DNA of 64,000 nt. Source: Tianweitania sediminis (lineage in GTDB: Bacteria > Pseudomonadota > Alphaproteobacteria > Rhizobiales > Rhizobiaceae). Below the pieces are notes generated by a model. That model was not told the origin of the DNA. It searched no databases and saw nothing but the letters and a program-made list of their open reading frames with translations. Positions 26,855-36,339 of this stretch are shown piece by piece (positions within the stretch are counted from its first letter, which is position 1; each line of letters starts with the position of its first letter). The stretch lies in assembly GCF_017813335.1 (NCBI RefSeq), contig NZ_JAGIYY010000011.1, positions 62,001 to 126,000 on the forward strand. Reading direction: 5' to 3'. The position numbers were made by a program, and so were the translations under genes.

Positions 26855-27067
26855 ATGACCAAAACCGACGGTGAACGCCTTGTGGATCTTGAACGGCTGG
26901 CTGCCGAGCAGGAGCGGGTGATCGGCGAGCTTTCCGGAGAACTTGCCGAGCAATGGAAGGTCATCACGGCTTTGCAGCGCAAGCTAGACCTGCTGACCGA
27001 CCGTTTTCTTGCCTTGGAAGAGCAGACCGCACCGGACGTGCCGGTGACCAAACCACCGCACTGGTGA
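26855..27067 (+). CDS. slyX: SlyX family protein
   Basis: A 70-residue coiled-coil protein. Heptad-like ERLVDLERLAAEQERVIGELSGELAEQWKVITALQRKLDLLTDRF and the terminal PPHW match SlyX proteins. Function is not established. It is a short single gene 195 bases from the divergent peroxiredoxin gene. Confidence 0.88.
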   Translation: MTKTDGERLVDLERLAAEQERVIGELSGELAEQWKVITALQRKLDLLTDRFLALEEQTAPDVPVTKPPHW

Positions 27068-27152
27068 ACCGGCTTCAGAGATTTACCTCGCTCCGGAACC
27101 TTGTCGAGTTCCGATCATTCTTTCCGATGACGAGGAGGATCAGGGGCCTGCA

Positions 27153-27602
27153 ATGATTGACGACGTCATGCGCTTCGACCGCCGTGCGGCACTGGCACAC
27201 GACAGCCTGCTCGGCAGGCTGGATGGACGCGACAGCATGCGCCTTGACCGGCAGTTCAGCTTCGATCCATCCTTCGAAAGCACGGTTGTTGCCCTTGCAG
27301 ACCGGTTGCGGCGAGCCGAGCCGGATGTTTCGGTTGCAGATCTCCTGCCAGTCGTGGCTGATGAAGAGTGGCGTCGCCGGACACGCGGGCTTTGCCGCCT
27401 TTCGCAACCCGGCGGCTGGCGAAAACGCGCGTTTTGGCCTGCTAATGACCGTGGTTCACCGACTTGGTCTGCAGGCGCCCCGAAGAAGCATTCCACCTTG
27501 GGCGTTTCCCTTGTGGCGTTCACGATTGGCTTTGCCCTGACCGGTGCCGCCGTCCTGGTTATGGCGCCGGAAGCCGGCCCTTTGGCGACATTGCTGCAGT
27601 AG
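27153..27602 (+). CDS. Hypothetical protein with C-terminal membrane segment
   Basis: A 149-residue protein I do not recognise. The first 100 residues are polar and rich in Arg and Asp. Residues about 118-137 (VSLVAFTIGFALTGAAVLVM) form one hydrophobic helix near the C-terminus. AGGGG lies about six bases before the ATG. It follows slyX by 85 bases and ends ten bases from a converging amidase gene. It may be a lineage-specific anchored protein. Confidence 0.55.
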   Translation: MIDDVMRFDRRAALAHDSLLGRLDGRDSMRLDRQFSFDPSFESTVVALADRLRRAEPDVSVADLLPVVADEEWRRRTRGLCRLSQPGGWRKRAFWPANDRGSPTWSAGAPKKHSTLGVSLVAFTIGFALTGAAVLVMAPEAGPLATLLQ

Positions 27603-27611
27603 CCGCCGCCG

Positions 27612-29048
27612 CTACTGGCCGTCGAAAACAGGCGGTCGGCGCTCGGGCCAGTTTGTCGCCTCGTGGTAGGCCTGCCCGAGTTGCAGAAGTCGGAGATCGT
27701 TCCCCCGCCGCCCGATCAGTTGCATGCCCATCGGCAGACCCGTTGGCGAGAAGCCGGCCGGCACGTTCAGGGCGGGCAGGCCGACAAGAGACGCCGGCAC
27801 CACCACCTCCATCCAGCGGTGATAGCTGTCCATTGCTTGATTGTTGATCGCACGCGGCCATGTCCATTCGGCCGGAAACGGGAACACCTGAGCCGACGGC
27901 AGCACAAGCGCGTCGAAGCGGTCGAACACCCGTGCCGCTGCGGCGAACCACTGCGATCGCAGAGCGCTGGCCGCCTGGATCTCCTGCGCGGTGAGCCGCT
28001 GCCCCCGTTCGATCTCGTAGATCGCTTCCGGCTTCAGGAGTTCCCGCTGCGCGGGATTGTCCCAATGCGCACGCAAGGAGCCGGACACCGCGAAAGAGCG
28101 CAGCACCGTCCAGGATTGCCACAGAGCGTCGGCTGGGAATGGAGCCGACACGGGCTCGACCTCCGCCCCCATGTCGTCAAAGACCCGAAGCGCTTCCTCG
28201 CACAGAGGCAAGATGCCCGGCTCGATCGGGTAGGCACCGCTCCAATCGCCCAGCCAAGCAATCTTCCGACCCTTAATCTTGGCGGAAAGGTGCGGCGCAA
28301 AGGCTTCCGCTTTCGGGAGGGAATGGGGGTGCTCGGGATTGTGGCCCGCCAGCGTATCCAGCAGTCGCGCGAGATCCGACACGCTGCGCGCCATCGGGCC
28401 GTCGGTGGAAAGCTGGTGCAGGAAGGTCTCGCCATCCGCATCCGCCGGGACGCGGCCATAGCTCGGACGCATGCCATACACGTTGCAGAAGGCGGCGGGA
28501 TTGCGCAGCGAGCCCATCATGTCCGACCCGTCGGCGACCGGTACGAGGCGGGCCGCCAACGCGGCTGCCGCGCCGCCCGATGAGCCGCCGGCGGAGCGTG
28601 TGTGGTCATAAGGATTGCGTGTCACACCGTGAACGGGATTGTAGCTGTGCGAGCCCAGCCCCCATTCCGGCGTGTTGGTTTTGCCTATGAAGATGGCGCC
28701 GGCTGCACGCAGGCGAGCCGCCAGCAGATCATCTTTCTTGGGAACGTGATCGGCAAAGATCGGAGAGCCATGGGTGCTGCGCAGCCCCGCCGTGTCCACG
28801 AGGTCTTTCACCGCGATGGGAATGCCGTGCAGCCAGCCCTTTGACTGTCCGAGCGCCAGAGCGGCATCGGCCGCTGCAGCTTCGTTCAGCAGGTCTTCGC
28901 GCTGACGCAGCGAGACGATGGCGTTGATTGCGGGATTGCGTCCACCGATGCGGTCGAGAAACGCCGCCATCACCTCTACGCAGGACAGGTCGCCTGTTGC
29001 AAGGGCGGCGGACAGGCTGGATGCGTCCCGGTCGGCGATGTCAGTCAT
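27612..29048 (-). CDS. Amidase (amidase signature family)
   Basis: A 478-residue hydrolase of carboxylic amides using the Ser-cisSer-Lys triad: Lys81 in IAVKDLVDTAG, the Ser pair near 156-157 in RSAGGSSGGAAAA and Ser180 in GSDMMGSLRNPA. The usual GGS before the nucleophile is MGS here. No transport signal is visible, so it acts in the cytoplasm. It lies directly downstream of a polyamine-type ABC operon but is separated by a terminator. An amide-containing imported substrate is plausible but unproven. Confidence 0.92.
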   Translation of the reverse strand: MTDIADRDASSLSAALATGDLSCVEVMAAFLDRIGGRNPAINAIVSLRQREDLLNEAAAADAALALGQSKGWLHGIPIAVKDLVDTAGLRSTHGSPIFADHVPKKDDLLAARLRAAGAIFIGKTNTPEWGLGSHSYNPVHGVTRNPYDHTRSAGGSSGGAAAALAARLVPVADGSDMMGSLRNPAAFCNVYGMRPSYGRVPADADGETFLHQLSTDGPMARSVSDLARLLDTLAGHNPEHPHSLPKAEAFAPHLSAKIKGRKIAWLGDWSGAYPIEPGILPLCEEALRVFDDMGAEVEPVSAPFPADALWQSWTVLRSFAVSGSLRAHWDNPAQRELLKPEAIYEIERGQRLTAQEIQAASALRSQWFAAAARVFDRFDALVLPSAQVFPFPAEWTWPRAINNQAMDSYHRWMEVVVPASLVGLPALNVPAGFSPTGLPMGMQLIGRRGNDLRLLQLGQAYHEATNWPERRPPVFDGQ

Positions 29049-29055
29049 GATCTGC

Positions 29056-29090
29056 CAAAAAGAAAGCGCGCGGCCGGTCCAGCCGCGCGC
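29056..29090 (-). terminator. Intrinsic terminator after potD-type gene
   Basis: On the minus strand, after the binding-protein stop, nine-base arms GCGCGCGGC and GCCGCGCGC enclose a seven-base loop and are followed by TTTCTTTTT. This is a strong rho-independent terminator separating the transporter from the amidase. Confidence 0.8.
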
Positions 29091-29099
29091 CTGCTGATG

Positions 29100-30134
29100 T
29101 TACTTGCTTACTTCCGTCCAGATGCGGGTGTAGAGCTGCGACACTTCGGGCGAACACTGCTCGAGGAACTCGCCGGCATCCTCGTATTCCGCCGGGATCA
29201 CCAGTTCCGGTGCATCCTTCATTTCCGGCGGCATGTATTGTTCAGAGCCCGCGATGCCATTGGCATATTTCGCATGCGCCGAGATCAGGGCGGCGTTTTC
29301 CGGATCCATGATGAAGTTCATGAAGAGCTTCGCGTTTTCCGGATTTTTGGCATCCTTCAGGATCGCGACGCTGTCCATGAAGATCGGGAAGCCTTCCTTC
29401 GGGAAGCCGAACTTGATGTCCGGGTTTGCCAGGCGCGAGCGCATGATGGCGCCGTTCCAATAGTAAACGGCCGAGTAGTCACCGCGTGGCAGCTTCTCGG
29501 TGACACTGTAGTCCATGGCCAGCCACTTGGTCTTGGCTTCCACGAGCTTGTCGCGCACCTTCTTAAGGAGTTCGCGGTCTTCGGTGCACCAGTCGCCGCC
29601 CAGATACTTGATCGTGGCGAACATCACGTCGGTCATTTCCGGTTCGACGTTGATCTTGTTCACCAGTTCCGCCGGCGGATCGAGGAATATCGCGGAGGTA
29701 TTGATGTCGCCATCATACACGCTGGTGTTCACGCCGATGCCCGAAAAGCCCCACTGCCACGGCACGGAATAGTGGCGGCCCGGATCCCACGGCACGTCCA
29801 CCCAGCGCTTGTCGACGTTCTTGAAGTTCTCCATCTGGTCGGGGCGGGCTTCGAGAAGGAGGCCTTCCTTCACCCAGATCGGGATGTAGTTCGCGGAGGG
29901 AACAACGATATCGAAGCCGTGACCGCCAGCGCGTACCTTGGCGAGCGCCGTATCATTGGAGTCATAATCGGTGACGGTCACCTTCACACCATGTTCGGCC
30001 TCGAACTTCTTCAGAAGCTCGGGATTGGTGTAGTCACCCCAATTGTAGATGTTCAGTTCACCCGCAGCCTCGGCTAGTCCGGCACTCGCAGCCAGCGCAG
30101 CCGCGGCAACAACAGCCTTCCACATGTGTTTCAT
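29100..30134 (-). CDS. Polyamine-type ABC transporter substrate-binding protein
   Basis: A 344-residue periplasmic binding protein of the PotD/PotF family. The signal peptide is MKHMWKAVVAAAALAASAGLAEA. The mature part begins ELNIYNWGDYTNPELLKKFE, the family hallmark. YDSNDTALAKVRAGGHGFDIVVPSANYI and GDYSAVYYWNGAI are further conserved blocks. ATG at 30134 with GGAG upstream is preferred to one six codons earlier. It is the last gene of the transporter operon. The ligand may be a polyamine or a related amine or amide. Confidence 0.92.
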   Translation of the reverse strand: MKHMWKAVVAAAALAASAGLAEAAGELNIYNWGDYTNPELLKKFEAEHGVKVTVTDYDSNDTALAKVRAGGHGFDIVVPSANYIPIWVKEGLLLEARPDQMENFKNVDKRWVDVPWDPGRHYSVPWQWGFSGIGVNTSVYDGDINTSAIFLDPPAELVNKINVEPEMTDVMFATIKYLGGDWCTEDRELLKKVRDKLVEAKTKWLAMDYSVTEKLPRGDYSAVYYWNGAIMRSRLANPDIKFGFPKEGFPIFMDSVAILKDAKNPENAKLFMNFIMDPENAALISAHAKYANGIAGSEQYMPPEMKDAPELVIPAEYEDAGEFLEQCSPEVSQLYTRIWTEVSK

Positions 30135-30156
30135 AGAGGTTCTCCACTCCATTGGT

Positions 30157-30957
30157 TCAGGCTTTCTGCCTGTTGATAAAAAAGAAAGCTGTCACGATCA
30201 GCACCGAAAGGGCAAGGAAAAGCGTGGCAATCGCGTTGACCTCGGGCGTGATCACGCGCCGCAACTGACCCAGCATGTAGGTCGGCAGCGTGTCCTGGCC
30301 GCCGGATTTAACGAATTCCGTGATGACGACGTCGTCCAGCGAGATCACGAAAGCCAGCATGAAGCCAGCGACGATGCCCGGTTGCAGCAGCGGCAGGGTG
30401 ATGCGCCGGAAGGTCTTCCAGGGCGTCGCGTAAAGGTCGGCTGCCGCGCTTTCCAACGCGAGATCCATGTTTTCGAGCCGCGCGCGCACCGGCAGATAAG
30501 CAAAGGGAATGCAGAACGCCGTGTGGGCGAGGATCAGGTAGCCAAGGCCGGAATAACCGGTCCAAACCTTGACCTGTGAAAACACGATCAGCAGCGCGAC
30601 GGCCGTGACGATTTCCGGCACCATCAGCGGCTGGTTGATCATCGCATATTTGAAGGTAAGGCCGCGGTATCGCCGCGTGCGCGTGGTCGCCAGCGCGGCC
30701 ATGGTCGCGGCAATCGTGGCGAAGGTGGCAGCGAACGCAGCGATCACCAAGGAGCGCCAGGCCGCCTGCTTTACCGCGTCGTTGTTTGCCGCCGCCACGA
30801 ACCAGCGCAACGAAAAGCCTTCCCAGTTTGCGAGCGACTCGCCCTCGTTGAAGGCATAGATCACCAGTATGGCGATCGGCAGGTAAAGGAGCACGAAAGT
30901 GACGATCGCGATCGTTGCGAAGCCCGTCTGTCGCTTGACGTCGAAATACCTAGCCAT
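30157..30957 (-). CDS. Polyamine-type ABC transporter permease (PotC/PotI-like)
   Basis: A 266-residue inner-membrane permease with about six hydrophobic helices. The EAA loop LESAAADLYATPWKTFRRITLPLLQPGI is typical, followed by the SLDDVVITEFVKSG loop seen in PotC proteins. Its start overlaps the end of the partner permease gene by eight bases. Confidence 0.92.
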   Translation of the reverse strand: MARYFDVKRQTGFATIAIVTFVLLYLPIAILVIYAFNEGESLANWEGFSLRWFVAAANNDAVKQAAWRSLVIAAFAATFATIAATMAALATTRTRRYRGLTFKYAMINQPLMVPEIVTAVALLIVFSQVKVWTGYSGLGYLILAHTAFCIPFAYLPVRARLENMDLALESAAADLYATPWKTFRRITLPLLQPGIVAGFMLAFVISLDDVVITEFVKSGGQDTLPTYMLGQLRRVITPEVNAIATLFLALSVLIVTAFFFINRQKA

Positions 30958-31879
30958 GACCGGTGGCTCCCGAACGCGATGCGTTGCGCACGTAAAACAA
31001 AAGCGCGACCATGACGATCACCATCAGCGTGATCGACAAAGCAGCCCCCAGCGGCCAGTTGCGACCAGCGCCGAACTGCAACTCGATCAGGTTGCCGAGC
31101 ATCATGTTCTTGCCGCCACCCAGCACCCGCGGGGTGACATAGGCGCCGAGCGAAGGAATGAAGACGAGGATCGAACCGGCAACGAGGCCCGGCTTCACCA
31201 AGGGCAGGATGATGCGGCGGAGAACGGCGAAGCGGCCGGCATAAAGGTCGTAGCCCGCTTCGACGAGGCGGAAATCGAGCCGCTCCATGCTGGCGTAAAG
31301 GGGCAGCACCATCAAAGGCAGGTAGACATAAACCATGCCGAACAGGATCGCCCAGTCGGTGTAAAGGATCTGGATCGGCTGGTCGATGACGCCTAAGGCC
31401 TGCAGCAGCGTGTTCACCACGCCCTCGTTGCGGATCACTTCCTGCATTGCGAATGTGCGGATCAGAAGGTTTGTCCAGAACGGAATGGTGATCAGGAAGA
31501 CCCACACCTCGCGGGTGTGACGGGGGCGGGTCGCAATGAAATAGGCAGTGGGAAAGCCGAGGATCAGGGTCGAAACGGTGGTGATCAGCGACAAGCGGAT
31601 GGAGCGCCAGAAGATCGACAAATGCGCATCGGCATAGGTTATCGTGTCGTCAAAGATGTCGCGCTGGAAGAAGACGTTGAACCAGCCTTCGCTCGAGAAC
31701 TCGCCGAAGCGGACATCGCCGTAATCGCCGCGCACCATGACGGAATAAGCGAGCATCACGAAGAGCGGCCCAACAGCCGCAACGAAGATGATGATCAAGG
31801 CCGGCGCGGACAGGAGCCAACGGCTGCGGATTTCCGCGCGGTGCGCCTGGCGCGCGGCGAGTTCGGGTTCGCGCGCCAC
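30950..31879 (-). CDS. Polyamine-type ABC transporter permease (PotB/PotH-like)
   Basis: A 309-residue permease. The N-terminal cytoplasmic segment is followed by the first helix (ALIIIFVAAVGPLFVMLAYSV), a periplasmic domain and the EAA loop VEAGYDLYAGRFAVLRRIILPLVKPGL. IPSLGAYVTPRVLGGGKNMMLG is the conserved PotB/PotH segment. It begins two bases after the ATPase gene ends. Confidence 0.92.
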   Translation of the reverse strand: MAREPELAARQAHRAEIRSRWLLSAPALIIIFVAAVGPLFVMLAYSVMVRGDYGDVRFGEFSSEGWFNVFFQRDIFDDTITYADAHLSIFWRSIRLSLITTVSTLILGFPTAYFIATRPRHTREVWVFLITIPFWTNLLIRTFAMQEVIRNEGVVNTLLQALGVIDQPIQILYTDWAILFGMVYVYLPLMVLPLYASMERLDFRLVEAGYDLYAGRFAVLRRIILPLVKPGLVAGSILVFIPSLGAYVTPRVLGGGKNMMLGNLIELQFGAGRNWPLGAALSITLMVIVMVALLFYVRNASRSGATGHG

Positions 31880-31881
31880 GG

Positions 31882-32988
31882 TCAGTCCCTCAGGACCTGA
31901 GCGGCATCATCACCAACAACGATGCCGATGCGATCGCCACGGGCAAAGGGCAGCACCGCGTTGCGGCTGTTTTGCTGGCGCACCGTGAAGGCGGAGCCGT
32001 CATCCAGCCGCGTGTGGATGTGGGTGTCCGTCCCGAAATACACGATGTCCTCCACCGCCCCTGAAAGATCCGCCGCCCCCTCGACTGCCCGAGCATGTTC
32101 GGGACGCACCACGAGGGTCACCTCCCCGCTCGGGGTCATGCCTTCGGAATAGGATGCGGAGATGCGCCCGCCGGTTTTCAGCAGCACCTCCGCCCGCCCT
32201 CCGTCGACGCCCTGCACTGTGCCGGCAAGGTAGTTGGTTTCGCCGATGAAATCGGCCACGAAGCGCTCGGCAGGCCTGTCATAGATGTCGCGCGGCGAAC
32301 CGACCTGCAGGATCTTGCCGGCTGACATTACGGCGACGCGATCCGACATGGTGAGCGCTTCTTCCTGGTCGTGCGTCACGAAGATGAAGGTGATGCCGGT
32401 TTCGGCTTGCATCCGCTTCAGTTCAAGCTGCATCTCCTTGCGCAGCTTATAATCGAGCGCCGACAGCGGTTCGTCGAGCAGCAGCACCTTGGGCGCTGGC
32501 GCCAGGGCGCGGGCAAGCGCCACGCGCTGGGCCTGGCCGCCGGAAATCTGGTCCGTGCGGCGGTTGGCAAGCTGTTCCATGCGCATCAGCTTCAGCATTT
32601 CGGCGACGCGGGCCTCGATTTCGCCGCGCGGCTTGCCCAGCATCTCCAAGCCGAAGCTGACATTCTGCGCCACCGTCAAATGCGGAAACAGCGCATAGCT
32701 CTGGAACACGGTGTTCACCGGCCGTTTGTAGGGCGGGAGCGTCGCAATGTCCTCGCCACCAAGCAGGATGGCGCCGCTGGTGGGGAACTCGAAGCCGGCG
32801 ATCAGCCGCAACAACGTGGTTTTGCCGCAGCCAGACGGCCCCAGCAGCGTGAAAAACTCGTTTTCGGCGATCCCGACAGACACGTCGTCCAGCGCGCGCA
32901 GGGCGTGCTCACCCGTGCCGAAGACCTTGCTGATGTTGCGCGCTTCAACCGCAACGCGCCTTTCGTTCACCCGCAAGGGCTCCGGCAT
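31882..32988 (-). CDS. Polyamine-type ABC transporter ATP-binding protein (PotA/PotG-like)
   Basis: A 368-residue ATPase with Walker [10 protein letters not shown], signature [15 protein letters not shown], Walker [13 protein letters not shown] and H-loop [15 protein letters not shown]-terminal TOBE/OB regulatory domain starts near residue 290. ATG at 32988 ([18 protein letters not shown]) is the sensible start. The frame stays open far upstream through the divergent amidohydrolase gene, but that is a shadow. First gene of the four-gene importer operon. Confidence 0.93.
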   Translation of the reverse strand: MPEPLRVNERRVAVEARNISKVFGTGEHALRALDDVSVGIAENEFFTLLGPSGCGKTTLLRLIAGFEFPTSGAILLGGEDIATLPPYKRPVNTVFQSYALFPHLTVAQNVSFGLEMLGKPRGEIEARVAEMLKLMRMEQLANRRTDQISGGQAQRVALARALAPAPKVLLLDEPLSALDYKLRKEMQLELKRMQAETGITFIFVTHDQEEALTMSDRVAVMSAGKILQVGSPRDIYDRPAERFVADFIGETNYLAGTVQGVDGGRAEVLLKTGGRISASYSEGMTPSGEVTLVVRPEHARAVEGAADLSGAVEDIVYFGTDTHIHTRLDDGSAFTVRQQNSRNAVLPFARGDRIGIVVGDDAAQVLRD

Positions 32989-33126
32989 GCACTTTTCCCC
33001 ACGTCGTCCTTCACCGACGGCTCTCGCTTGCGTCGGCTCGAAAATCACGCGGAGCCTAGCTTGACCATCTGGCAGGAAGCAAGGTGGTTGCGTAGAAAGC
33101 ATGCAGCAAACCAGGGGAGCATCTTC

Positions 33127-34788
33127 GTGAGGCAGGCGGACATCATCATCGAAAACGCGAAAGTCCTGACCATGGACGAGGACCAGCCGCGTGCGGAGGC
33201 CGTTGCGCTCGCAGGCAATCGGATCCTCCACGTGGGAAGCCGCGCGGATGTGGCAGAGCTGAAATCCAGTGCAACAAGGGTGATCGACGCTGCCGGCGCA
33301 ACCGTGCTGCCCGGCTTCATCGAAAGCCATATCCACATCTTTCCCGGCGGCGTTCAGCTCGATAGCCTGAACCTTGCGGGCATTACCGGCTTCGACAATG
33401 TCGCCCGAGCCGTTCAGGCGCGCGCATCCAGCCAGCCGGACGGGCTCATCCTTGCCGAGCAGGCGCAATACTCCGCCTTCGGCGAAGGCACGCCGATCAC
33501 CAGGCAGATCCTCGACCAGATCCTGCCGGACCGTCCGCTGGCGCTTTATTCCGGTGACCACCACACGATGTGGGCCAACACAGCGGCGCTGGAAAAAGGA
33601 GGCATCCTTCACGGCGCCAACCTGCCGCACGGCAACGAGGTGGTGATGGGAGCGGACGGCCTGGCCACAGGGGAGTTGCGCGAGTTCGAGGCGTTTTCCG
33701 CCATCGTGATGATGACGCCGACGCAAGGGCGCGAGCTTCTGGGGCTGGCAACAGGCCGCGACCCAGTTGAAGCGCCGTCTGCCGCCGGTCGGGCGATCGA
33801 TCGCGGTTTCATGCGGCGGGGACTCGATTACTGTGCTTCCTTTGGGATCACCGCCTTCCACAACATGGACGGCAACGCCTACCAGATGGAGTTGCTGCAA
33901 GAGATCGAGCATGCGGAAGGCCTGCCGGTGCGTGCGCGCATGCCGTTTCGCATGCTGCCGGACCATCCGCTCAGCGACCTTTCGGACGCTGTTGCGCAAC
34001 GACGTCGCTGGAACACGGACCGGCTGCGGCTCGATTTCGTGAAGCTCTTCATGGACGGCGTGATCGAAAGCACCACGGCGTTCATGCTGGACGACTACAA
34101 CGGCGTGCCGGGACAGCGCGGCGAGGCCATGTTCTCGGCTGAAGATTTTGATGCGCTCTGCACCGAAGTCGACCGGCTGGGCTTCCAGATCACGGTTCAT
34201 GCGATTGGCGATGCTGCCGTGCGACGCACGCTGGACGGCTACGAGGCCGCGCGGCGCGCCAACGGTCCGCGAGACAGCCGCCACCGGATCGAACACATCG
34301 AAACGCTGGATCCCGCCGACCTGCCCCGATTTGCGAAGCTGGGCGTGATGGCTTCAGTGCAGCCAACCCATGCACCGGGCGGCGCTTACCCGACCGAGCC
34401 GCTGGCAACCCTGATCGGGCGAGACCGCTTGATGACCGCCTATGCCTGGCAAACGCTGCGCCGAAGCGGCGCCCAGATGGTGTTTTCCAGCGACTGGCCG
34501 GTGGCGCCGCTCGATCCGCTGCTCGGCATCAAGACGGCCGTGACGCGCGGACCGATCTTCGAGGGCGCGCCGGACGAGCGGCAAAGCCTGCATGACGCCA
34601 TTGCTGGCTTCACCCGCGATGGGGCTTACGCTGCCTTCACCGAAGATCGGCAGGGGCAGCTGAAAGCCGGCCTGCTGGCAGATGTGGTTGTGCTGGACGG
34701 CGACATCGAAGCCGTGGAACCGGCCGCCATCGACACGCTGAACGTGCGCACCACGATCTGCGACGGCCGGATCACCTATCAGGCCTGA
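33127..34788 (+). CDS. Amidohydrolase (YtcJ-like, amidohydrolase 3 family)
   Basis: A 553-residue metal-dependent hydrolase. The metal site HxH is in [13 protein letters not shown]. Later ligands are likely in [15 protein letters not shown] and FSSDWPVAP. No signal peptide is present. GTG at 33127 has AGGGGAGC six bases upstream. The frame extends much further upstream only as a shadow of the potA-type gene. It is divergent from the importer and converges with a second amidase, overlapping its stop by ten bases. A cleavable C-N bond in the imported substrate is a reasonable guess. Confidence 0.88.
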   Translation: MRQADIIIENAKVLTMDEDQPRAEAVALAGNRILHVGSRADVAELKSSATRVIDAAGATVLPGFIESHIHIFPGGVQLDSLNLAGITGFDNVARAVQARASSQPDGLILAEQAQYSAFGEGTPITRQILDQILPDRPLALYSGDHHTMWANTAALEKGGILHGANLPHGNEVVMGADGLATGELREFEAFSAIVMMTPTQGRELLGLATGRDPVEAPSAAGRAIDRGFMRRGLDYCASFGITAFHNMDGNAYQMELLQEIEHAEGLPVRARMPFRMLPDHPLSDLSDAVAQRRRWNTDRLRLDFVKLFMDGVIESTTAFMLDDYNGVPGQRGEAMFSAEDFDALCTEVDRLGFQITVHAIGDAAVRRTLDGYEAARRANGPRDSRHRIEHIETLDPADLPRFAKLGVMASVQPTHAPGGAYPTEPLATLIGRDRLMTAYAWQTLRRSGAQMVFSSDWPVAPLDPLLGIKTAVTRGPIFEGAPDERQSLHDAIAGFTRDGAYAAFTEDRQGQLKAGLLADVVVLDGDIEAVEPAAIDTLNVRTTICDGRITYQA

Positions 34789-36239
34789 GGCAGGCCGCTC
34801 CAGATCGGCGGGCGCTGGCTGAACCACGGCTTCGCCCGCTCGATATCTGCGCACAGCGACATCAGGAGTTCGTCCGCGCCGAAGCGGGCGGCAAGGTGTA
34901 CGCCCACCGGTAAACCGTCCGGCGTCCAATGGAGCGGCAAGGATGCTGCCGGCTGTCCCGATGCGTTGAAGGCCGCGCAGAACGGCGAATAATCGAACAC
35001 GCGACCGGGTCCCATTCGGTAATCCACATACTCGGCATCGGCATGGGCAAAGCGCCCAATCTTGGCGGGCGGCTCTGCCAGGGTCGCCGTCAGGAGCATG
35101 TCATGCTCTTCAAAGAACGCCGCCATTTCGCGCCCGTAGCGGTGGATGCTGCCAACAGCTTCAAGATAGTCCGAGCCGCTGACACTCTTCGCGTAATGAA
35201 GCGAGGTGATGCCAATGCTTTCAATCAGCCCGTCATCCGCGCGCGCGCCGCGCGCTTCCAGAACGTTGCGGATCCACAGCGCATTGCCGCAGGCCACGAC
35301 CTTGGTCCAGGCTTCCATCATGCCGCGCGTATCGGCTTGCGGCCGCGCTTCCACCAGCGTGTGCCCCATGTCCTGCAGCAGGCTCATCGCGTCTTCAACG
35401 GCGCGGCGGCATTCTCCATCGATCGCGGCGCCCGTAAAGGTGTCGGTGAGATAAGCAATGCGCAGCTTGCCCGGCGTGCGATCCGTTGCGGCCAGCAAGG
35501 TTCCGCCAAGCGGAGGTGCCCAATAGGGCGCGCCCAGATCTGCTCCCTGGCAAACATCGGTCAGCACGGCCGTGTCGCGAACGGAGCGCGTCAGAAAGCC
35601 GTCAATCGCCATGCCGGCCCAGCCTTCGCCGGCATAAGGGCCATCGGGCAACCGGGCTCGCGTAGCCTTGAAGCCAAACAAGCCGCAGGATGAGGCAGGG
35701 ATGCGGACCGAACCGCCGCCATCTGAGCCGTGCGCGGCCGGCACGATGCCTGCGGCCACCGCCGATCCTGCGCCGCCGGAGGAGCCACCAGCCGTACGGT
35801 CGAGATTCCAGGGGTTGCGCGTCGGTCCGCCATATACGGCCGCTTCGGTGGCCGGTCCGACGCCGCCTTCCGGAGCGGTGGTGCGACCAAAGGTGACCAA
35901 GCCAGCCGCCGCGAGGCGCTCGTAAAGCGCAGAATTTCGGGCATAGGTCGTGTTCATCGTGCTTTTCGAGCCGTTGTGACCCGGGAAGTCGATCGCTTCG
36001 GCGCCGAGATCCTTCAACAGGAAGGGGACGCCCTTGAGCGGCCCGTCTGGCAAACCCGCAGCGATCAGGCGGCGGGCCACATCGGGCTTCAACAAGGTCA
36101 GAGCATTGATCTGTGGGTTGACGGCCTCGCCGCGGCGCAGCGCTTCGTCCAGCAGTTCAACCGGCGACACATCGCCCGCTGCAACGTGGGCGGCCAGCGC
36201 CACGGCATCCGACTGGTCGTAAAGGCTGGCGATCGACAT
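34779..36239 (-). CDS. Amidase (amidase signature family)
   Basis: A 486-residue second amidase with the full triad: Lys76 in LLKDLGAEA, Ser153 in TAGGSSGGAGSA and Ser177 in HGSDGGGSVRIPAS, here with the classical GGGS before the nucleophile. It is only distantly similar to the amidase at 27.6-29.0 kb, so the pair is not a recent duplication. ATG at 36239 has GGAGGG upstream. The start is about 100 bases from the divergent glycerate kinase gene. Confidence 0.92.
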   Translation of the reverse strand: MSIASLYDQSDAVALAAHVAAGDVSPVELLDEALRRGEAVNPQINALTLLKPDVARRLIAAGLPDGPLKGVPFLLKDLGAEAIDFPGHNGSKSTMNTTYARNSALYERLAAAGLVTFGRTTAPEGGVGPATEAAVYGGPTRNPWNLDRTAGGSSGGAGSAVAAGIVPAAHGSDGGGSVRIPASSCGLFGFKATRARLPDGPYAGEGWAGMAIDGFLTRSVRDTAVLTDVCQGADLGAPYWAPPLGGTLLAATDRTPGKLRIAYLTDTFTGAAIDGECRRAVEDAMSLLQDMGHTLVEARPQADTRGMMEAWTKVVACGNALWIRNVLEARGARADDGLIESIGITSLHYAKSVSGSDYLEAVGSIHRYGREMAAFFEEHDMLLTATLAEPPAKIGRFAHADAEYVDYRMGPGRVFDYSPFCAAFNASGQPAASLPLHWTPDGLPVGVHLAARFGADELLMSLCADIERAKPWFSQRPPIWSGLPQA

Positions 36240-36339
36240 GGGCTTCCCTCCTGCAGGTGTTCCCCATGTGGATACGATTGCGGCGCGCCGGAAAACAAGA
36301 GTGGCTGGTGGCGAAAGCCCGTTCGCGCTAGGTCGAGCC

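Noticed and set aside
32989-34296. Apparent 436-codon N-terminal extension of the potA-type ATPase
   Set aside because: It covers the divergent amidohydrolase gene, and the normal ATPase N-terminus begins at 32988.
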